DNA of 35,811 nt from DASTBU01 sp035711845 (GTDB lineage: Bacteria; Acidobacteriota; Vicinamibacteria; Vicinamibacterales; 2-12-FULL-66-21). The notes under the pieces are model-generated. The model saw only the letters and a program-made list of their open reading frames with translations, was not told the origin of the DNA and searched no databases. The position numbers and the translations under genes are program-made. The stretch is from NCBI GenBank assembly GCA_035711845.1, contig DASTBU010000040.1, forward strand, positions 1 through 35,811. The letters are read 5' to 3'. Of this stretch, positions 31,454 through 35,811 are shown piece after piece. Within the stretch, counting starts at the first letter, position 1, and every line of letters starts with the position of its first letter.

Positions 31454-32674
31454 ATGATTCGCCATACGCCTTTCTGGCTCGACCGATATCCCAAATCGCG
31501 GCGGCCGTCGTACCCCCGGCATCGTGGACCCGCCGACGCCGGGCTCGTCATCGTCGGCGGAGGGCTGACCGGTGCCGCCTGTGCGTGGACGTTTGCCTCG
31601 GCGGGCGTGCAGACGGTGTTGCTCGAGGCCGACCGCATTGGTAGTGGCAGCACGGCGGCGGCGGCCGGTCTGGTTCGCGAGGATTTCGACGCGACTTTCC
31701 AGGAGACGGCCTCCGCGTATGGGCTCAGGGCAGCGCGGCTGCTCTGGCAGGGGATGCGTCGAGCATCGCTGGATTTTGCCGCGGCGCTCCGCCGCCTCGA
31801 GATTCGATGTGATCTCAGCCACCAGGATCTGCTGCTGGTCGCCCGGAGCCCCGAGGATGGGAAGAGGCTTCGGAAGGACTATCAGGCGCGGCGCGACGCC
31901 GGCCTGGGCCACAGCTGGCTCACACCGCGCGCGGTCGAGCGCGAAGCGGCGCTCAGCGCCGCCGGGGCCATCCGGACGCGCGGCGGCGCGCTCGATCCCT
32001 ATCGCGCGTGCGTCGGCCTCATCGCTGGAGCAGCCGCACGCGGCGCGGCCGTGTTCGAGCGCTCGCCCGTCACCCGCATCCGCGTGCGCTCGAAGCATGT
32101 CGAGGTGACGACGAATGGAGGCGTCGTTCGAGCCGGCGCGGTTGTGATCGCCACGGCAGCGCCTCTTGCGGACCTGCGCTCGCTCCGTCGCCACTTCCGC
32201 AACGAACAGGGGTATGCCGTTGTGACCGAGCCGCTTCCGGCTGCCGTCAGGCGACAGCTCGGGCAGCGCGCCGCCGCCATTCGTGACACCGCGCCGACGC
32301 CGCATTTTCTGAGATGGCTCAAGGACGATCGCGTGCTGTTTGCCGGCGCCGATCAGGCGCCTGTCCCGGTGCGCGCACGAGAACGGACGATCGTGCAGCG
32401 CACCGGACAGTTGATGTACGAACTGTCGGTCCTCTATCCGGCGATTTCCGGCGCATTACCTGAGTGGAGCTGGGATTTTGGCCACCACAGCTCGGTCGAT
32501 GGCCTCCCCTGCATCGGCGTCCACCGCAATTTCCCGCGCCACCTCTTCGCGCTCGGCCATGGCCGACATGGCGTCGGCACGGCCTGGCTCGCCGCTCGGC
32601 TCCTGCTGCGCCACTACCACGGAGAGCTCGAGAAAGGGGACGAGCTCTTCGGCTTCGTGCGGCTACTCGGCTAG
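31454..32674 (+). CDS. FAD-dependent oxidoreductase (DAO family)
   Basis: This 406-aa flavoenzyme of the D-amino acid oxidase/glycine oxidase superfamily oxidises amines or amino acids. The Rossmann site is LVIVGGGLTGAACAWTFASAG with the ribose-binding Glu in VLLEADRIGSGSTAAAAGLV. Substrate-domain strands follow (LEIRCDLSHQDLLLVARS, GALDPYRACVGLIAGAA), and VIATAAPLADLR is the ATGxxx-like FAD loop. The end has DGLPCIGVHRNFPRHLFALGHGRHGVGTAWLAA, the usual C-terminal FAD-binding glycine motif. The exact substrate is unknown. Its stop overlaps the convergent epimerase stop by four bases (CTAG). Confidence 0.88.
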   Translation: MIRHTPFWLDRYPKSRRPSYPRHRGPADAGLVIVGGGLTGAACAWTFASAGVQTVLLEADRIGSGSTAAAAGLVREDFDATFQETASAYGLRAARLLWQGMRRASLDFAAALRRLEIRCDLSHQDLLLVARSPEDGKRLRKDYQARRDAGLGHSWLTPRAVEREAALSAAGAIRTRGGALDPYRACVGLIAGAAARGAAVFERSPVTRIRVRSKHVEVTTNGGVVRAGAVVIATAAPLADLRSLRRHFRNEQGYAVVTEPLPAAVRRQLGQRAAAIRDTAPTPHFLRWLKDDRVLFAGADQAPVPVRARERTIVQRTGQLMYELSVLYPAISGALPEWSWDFGHHSSVDGLPCIGVHRNFPRHLFALGHGRHGVGTAWLAARLLLRHYHGELEKGDELFGFVRLLG

Positions 32675-33603
32675 TCCCCGAAGATTCCCCTGAAGGCCTG
32701 CTCGATCTCGGGGTAGCGGAAGTGGTAGCCGTGCTTCTGCGCGACGGTTGGCAGAACGCGCTGGCCGGTGAGGATCGACTGCGCCATCTCACCAAGAACG
32801 AGCTTCAGCGCAAATGAAGGCGCGGGGACGATGGCGGGACGGTGCATGGCGCGTCCGAGGGAGCGGGCAAAGTGGCGATTGGTGACCGGATGGGGCGCCG
32901 TGGCGTTGACGGGACCGGTGACCTCGGGTGTCTGTACGATCCACCGCACGATCTCGATCCAGTCGAGCCGGTGAATCCACGAGATGTACTGTCGGCCGCT
33001 TCCGAGCGGGCCGCCGACGAAGAATCGGAACGGGCGCATCATCTCGGTCAGAGCCCCACCCGAACCTTCGAGCACGATTCCGGTGCGCAGGAAAACGATG
33101 CGAACTCCGGCCCTGGAAGCCCGTCGTGCTTCCTGTTCCCACTCCTCGCAGATTCGTCCCAGGAGATCGTGGCCCGCGGGTGACTCCTCGGTCTTCGGCT
33201 CGTCGCCCGCCGGGCCGTAGTAGCCGACCGCGCTGCCGCTCACGAACACCGGGGGAGGCTGCGACGCCTTCTGCATCGCAACGGCCAGACTCCGGGTGGA
33301 AAGGATCCGGCTGTCGCGCAGCAGCGCCTTGCGCTGCGCAGACCAGCGCTTCCCTGCGATCGACTCTCCCGCGAGGTTGATCAGCGCATCGGCGCCTTCG
33401 AGCACCGACGCCCACGGCCCCGTTTTGCCATCGGCAGTCCATCCGCCCCGCGTGATCCCCGGCACCCCGGTGCCGGGATCGTGCCTCATCTCACCCGGAG
33501 GGAGTGAGCGGCTCAGTATCCGGACGTCGTGGCCCTCCTCGGCATACATCTCGGCGAGCGGGCTCCCCAGGAATCCAGTGCCGCCTGCGATGACGATCTT
33601 CAT
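32671..33603 (-). CDS. TIGR01777-family epimerase (SDR39U1/YfcH-like)
   Basis: This 310-aa extended short-chain dehydrogenase has the N-terminal NADP site KIVIAGGTGFLGSPLAEMY. DALINLAGESIAGKRWSAQRK is diagnostic of the TIGR01777 group, followed by SGSAVGYYGPAGDEPKTEES (with the catalytic Tyr) and GVRIVFLRTGIVLEGSGGAL. The C-terminus (GQRVLPTVAQKHGYHFRYPEIEQAFR) is the DUF1731 tail. Length is normal. Physiological substrate is unknown; some members affect cell division or plastid function. The gene is divergent from the S9 peptidase. Confidence 0.94.
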   Translation of the reverse strand: MKIVIAGGTGFLGSPLAEMYAEEGHDVRILSRSLPPGEMRHDPGTGVPGITRGGWTADGKTGPWASVLEGADALINLAGESIAGKRWSAQRKALLRDSRILSTRSLAVAMQKASQPPPVFVSGSAVGYYGPAGDEPKTEESPAGHDLLGRICEEWEQEARRASRAGVRIVFLRTGIVLEGSGGALTEMMRPFRFFVGGPLGSGRQYISWIHRLDWIEIVRWIVQTPEVTGPVNATAPHPVTNRHFARSLGRAMHRPAIVPAPSFALKLVLGEMAQSILTGQRVLPTVAQKHGYHFRYPEIEQAFRGIFGD

Positions 33604-33678
33604 CGATTACTCCGATGCGCGGGTGAAGGCGAGGCGCGCCGTGTTGTTTGACGAGCGAGGCGCTGCCGAAGTTTGCAC

Positions 33679-33684
33679 TATAAT
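33679..33684 (+). promoter_or_regulatory. consensus -10 TATAAT before the S9 peptidase gene
   Basis: A perfect TATAAT overlaps the in-frame ATG 33683, so transcription from it would begin near 33691 and exclude that codon. The first usable start is ATG 33719. The -35 region is poor. Confidence 0.5.
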
Positions 33685-33718
33685 GGCCGTTCTTCCAGCG
33701 CTGCGAGCCGCAATCCCG

Positions 33719-35650
33719 ATGCACCAGTCCCTCTACGCGGTCGTGTTCTCTCTGCTCGCCATCCCGGCGTTCGCTCAGGCAGTGCTTCCCGTCCCCGACA
33801 ACGTCAGGGCCGAGGGAGTGCCCCCCATCCCGCTCGAGCTCGTGGACGTCGTCAGCCGCTACGGTGAGTTCAGGAGCGCAACGCTGCTCGACTGGCATCC
33901 GCGGGAGCGCCGCATGCTGATCTCCACGACGTTCGGCAATGTTCCGCAGATCCACGAGGTAAAAGGCCCGGGGTTCGCGCGGATCCAGCAGACCTTCTAT
34001 CGTGACGGCGTCACGGGGGGCGCGTGGTTCGAGCCCGGGGGCCGGTATTTCGTGTTCCGCAAGGACACGGCGCGCGGCGGGGAAGCGATGCAGCTGTTCC
34101 GGTTCGAGATGGCGACTGGAACAGCGGTGCTGCTGACGGATGGCACATCGCGGAATGGCGATCCCGTCTGGGCGAACACCCGCGAGCTGATTGCATACGA
34201 TTCGACACGGCGCGACGGCAAGAACCGCGACCTGTACGTCATGAACCCGTCGACGCCCGGATCGAATCGGATGCTCGCGAAGCTCGAAGGCAACTGGTGG
34301 CCGCTCGACTGGTCACCAGACGACAAACAGCTGCTCGTGCTCGAGTCCGTCTCCAGCTCCTCGGAGACATATCTGTGGAGCTTCGACGCCGAGACCGGGC
34401 AGGGCACGGCGCTCACCGACAGGGCCGGCGGGCACGTGTTCTGGAGTGAGGCCCGGTTCGGCGCCGACGGCCGTTCGGTGTATGCGCTGGGGGATCGGGG
34501 GGAGGAGATAGCGCGACTCTGGAAGCTGGATCTCGCGAGCCGCACGTGGACGGCGATCAGCGGCGAAGGCGACGCGATCGAAGCGTTCGCGGAAGCCCCC
34601 GACGGGCGACGCATCGCGCTGGTCGTCGATCGCGACGGGGCGAGCCATCTGGTCGTGCTCGATGCTCACACCCGCAAGCCGCAGCCCACGCCTTCGTTTC
34701 CGCCCGGCGTCATCTCCACGCTGGCCTGGCATCCGCGAACCGGCGAGCTGGCCGTCGTCTTCGCTGGCGCTCGCACCTTCAACGATGTGTACTCCTTGCG
34801 GCCCGGCGCGGACTCGGCCGAGCGATGGACCGTGAGCGAGGCGGGCGGCGCGAATCCTGACTCCCTGCCCGAGGCCGAGACCATCCGCTGGAAGAGCGCC
34901 GATGGCCTCATGATCCCCGGCGTGCTCTATCGCCCCCCGCCGCGCTTCGCCGGGCCGCGTCCGGTCATCATCAACATCCACGGCGGTCCGGAGCTGCGCG
35001 AGCGGCCCCGCGCGCTCGGGCGAAGCAACCACTTCCGGAACGATCTGGGCATCGCGCTGATCTATCCGAACGTGCGCGGCTCGATTGGCTTCGGACGAAC
35101 GTTCGAGAGCCTGGACGATGGGCCGAAGCGGGCCGATGCGGTGAAGGACATCGGGGCGCTGTTGGACTGGATAGCGACGCAGCCCTATCTCGACAAGGAT
35201 CGAGTGATGCTGACCGGCGCCAGCTACGGCGGATACCTCACGCTGATGGCCGCGGCGCAATACGGCGATCGCATCCGCTGTGCGTTCGAGGGCTTCGGCA
35301 TGAGCGATCTGGTCTCGTTCCTCGAATCGACGGACGTGTCCCGCCGCGCGGATCGGAACGTGGAGTACGGCGATCCGTCGGATCCAGCGACGCGCGAGTA
35401 CCTCACGAACCTGTCCCCCCTGACCCATGCGTCGAAGCTGAAGATCCCGCTCTTCATCGTGCAGGGCGCCCGCGACACGCGCGTGCCCCTGGCCCAGTCG
35501 GAAGCGATGGTCGCCGCCATCAGAGGCAACGGCTCGCCTCTCTGGTATGTCGTCTACACCGACGCCGGCCACATGCAGTTCACGACCGCCACGAACAACT
35601 TCAACACGTATGCGTGGGTGATGTTCGTTCGCCAGTTCTTGCTGAACTGA
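33719..35650 (+). CDS. secreted S9 prolyl oligopeptidase-family peptidase
   Basis: This 643-aa serine peptidase has a signal peptide (MHQSLYAVVFSLLAIPAFAQ) and so acts in the periplasm or outside. Residues about 45-370 form a WD40/beta-propeller-like gate with repeated strands (LLDWHPRERRMLIS, WFEPGGRYFVFRKD, PLDWSPDDKQLLVL). The alpha/beta-hydrolase domain follows: RPVIINIHGGPE, LIYPNVRGSIGFGR and the nucleophile Ser502 in TGASYGGYL, with Asp586 in QGARDTRV and His618 in DAGHMQ completing the triad. It probably degrades short peptides for carbon and nitrogen. The start is chosen from the signal peptide and the -10 position; the frame is open far upstream as a shadow of the epimerase gene. 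Confidence 0.93.
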   Translation: MHQSLYAVVFSLLAIPAFAQAVLPVPDNVRAEGVPPIPLELVDVVSRYGEFRSATLLDWHPRERRMLISTTFGNVPQIHEVKGPGFARIQQTFYRDGVTGGAWFEPGGRYFVFRKDTARGGEAMQLFRFEMATGTAVLLTDGTSRNGDPVWANTRELIAYDSTRRDGKNRDLYVMNPSTPGSNRMLAKLEGNWWPLDWSPDDKQLLVLESVSSSSETYLWSFDAETGQGTALTDRAGGHVFWSEARFGADGRSVYALGDRGEEIARLWKLDLASRTWTAISGEGDAIEAFAEAPDGRRIALVVDRDGASHLVVLDAHTRKPQPTPSFPPGVISTLAWHPRTGELAVVFAGARTFNDVYSLRPGADSAERWTVSEAGGANPDSLPEAETIRWKSADGLMIPGVLYRPPPRFAGPRPVIINIHGGPELRERPRALGRSNHFRNDLGIALIYPNVRGSIGFGRTFESLDDGPKRADAVKDIGALLDWIATQPYLDKDRVMLTGASYGGYLTLMAAAQYGDRIRCAFEGFGMSDLVSFLESTDVSRRADRNVEYGDPSDPATREYLTNLSPLTHASKLKIPLFIVQGARDTRVPLAQSEAMVAAIRGNGSPLWYVVYTDAGHMQFTTATNNFNTYAWVMFVRQFLLN

Positions 35651-35673
35651 CGTCGACCCGTCGGCGGTAGCCC

Positions 35674-35811
35674 AGGGGCTCGGGACTCGGGACTCGGGAC
35701 TCGGCGCTCGGGGCTTGGGACTCGGGGCTCGCGGGTCGGGGCTCGGGACTCGAGGCTCGGGGGTCGGGACTCGGGGCTCGGGGCTCGGGGCTCGGGGCTC
35801 GGGGCTCGGGA
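35674..35811. repeat. heptanucleotide tandem array, unit CGGGGCT, runs off the window
   Basis: About 20 imperfect seven-base units (CGGGACT, CGGGGCT and variants CGGCGCT, CGGGGGT) begin 24 bases after the peptidase stop and continue to the last base. The last 40 bases are nearly perfect GGGGCTC copies. Unit and orientation match the array at 18653-18922. Confidence 0.9.

Overview
The window is about 36 kb of GC-rich bacterial chromosome, densely packed with genes on both strands. The gene styles point to an acidobacterium, most likely of the Vicinamibacteria (old subdivision 6) type. These include an N-terminal piece of a long PknB-type kinase, a remnant of an acidobacterial-type duplicated orphan permease (ADOP/MacB-like), several DinB/YfiT-fold proteins, a secreted S9 peptidase and large multihaem cytochromes. 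This assignment is inferred from gene style; there is no rRNA or other direct taxonomic marker in the window.

Region by region. 1-3900: the tail of an unknown gene, a possible 40-aa lipoprotein missed by ordinary length cut-offs, then a redox operon of an 11-CXXCH membrane-anchored cytochrome c, a di-haem-b-type membrane cytochrome and a NapC/NrfH-like protein with six haem motifs. 3910-8222: a PhzF-family isomerase, a type II topoisomerase A subunit (GyrA/ParC), an ADOP remnant and a DinB-like protein. 8435-12526: sucA and sucB, the E1 and E2 subunits of 2-oxoglutarate dehydrogenase. 12564-17662: an unrecognised membrane protein, two more DinB-like proteins, an HXXEE membrane protein, a heptanucleotide repeat array and a type II topoisomerase B subunit (GyrB/ParE). 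17731-18922: a DUF4159 gene flanked by heptanucleotide arrays in opposite orientation. 18983-24094: a YfbK-like von Willebrand A protein, an ICMT-like methyltransferase, a small membrane-anchored protein, a truncated kinase overlapping a membrane protein gene, and a quinone oxidoreductase. 24374-28969: a small membrane protein under a palindromic promoter, then a four-gene leftward operon (nine-haem cytochrome c, cytochrome b, NarX-like histidine kinase, NarL-like regulator) in which every junction is a 4-base start/stop overlap. 29162-35811: a baeRF/Vms1-like putative tRNA hydrolase, a periplasmic DppA-type D-aminopeptidase, a FAD amine oxidoreductase, a TIGR01777 epimerase, an S9 peptidase and a final heptanucleotide array that runs off the end.

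The most interesting content is the pair of paralogous cytochrome c/cytochrome b modules 24 kb apart. One is paired with a NapC-like quinol dehydrogenase. The other is paired with its own two-component system, which suggests a quinone-to-periplasm electron-transfer branch that senses a signal and controls its own expression. The second notable pattern is the family of seven-base-period repeat arrays at gene borders. The third is the set of broken genes (kinase, permease) that record past rearrangement.
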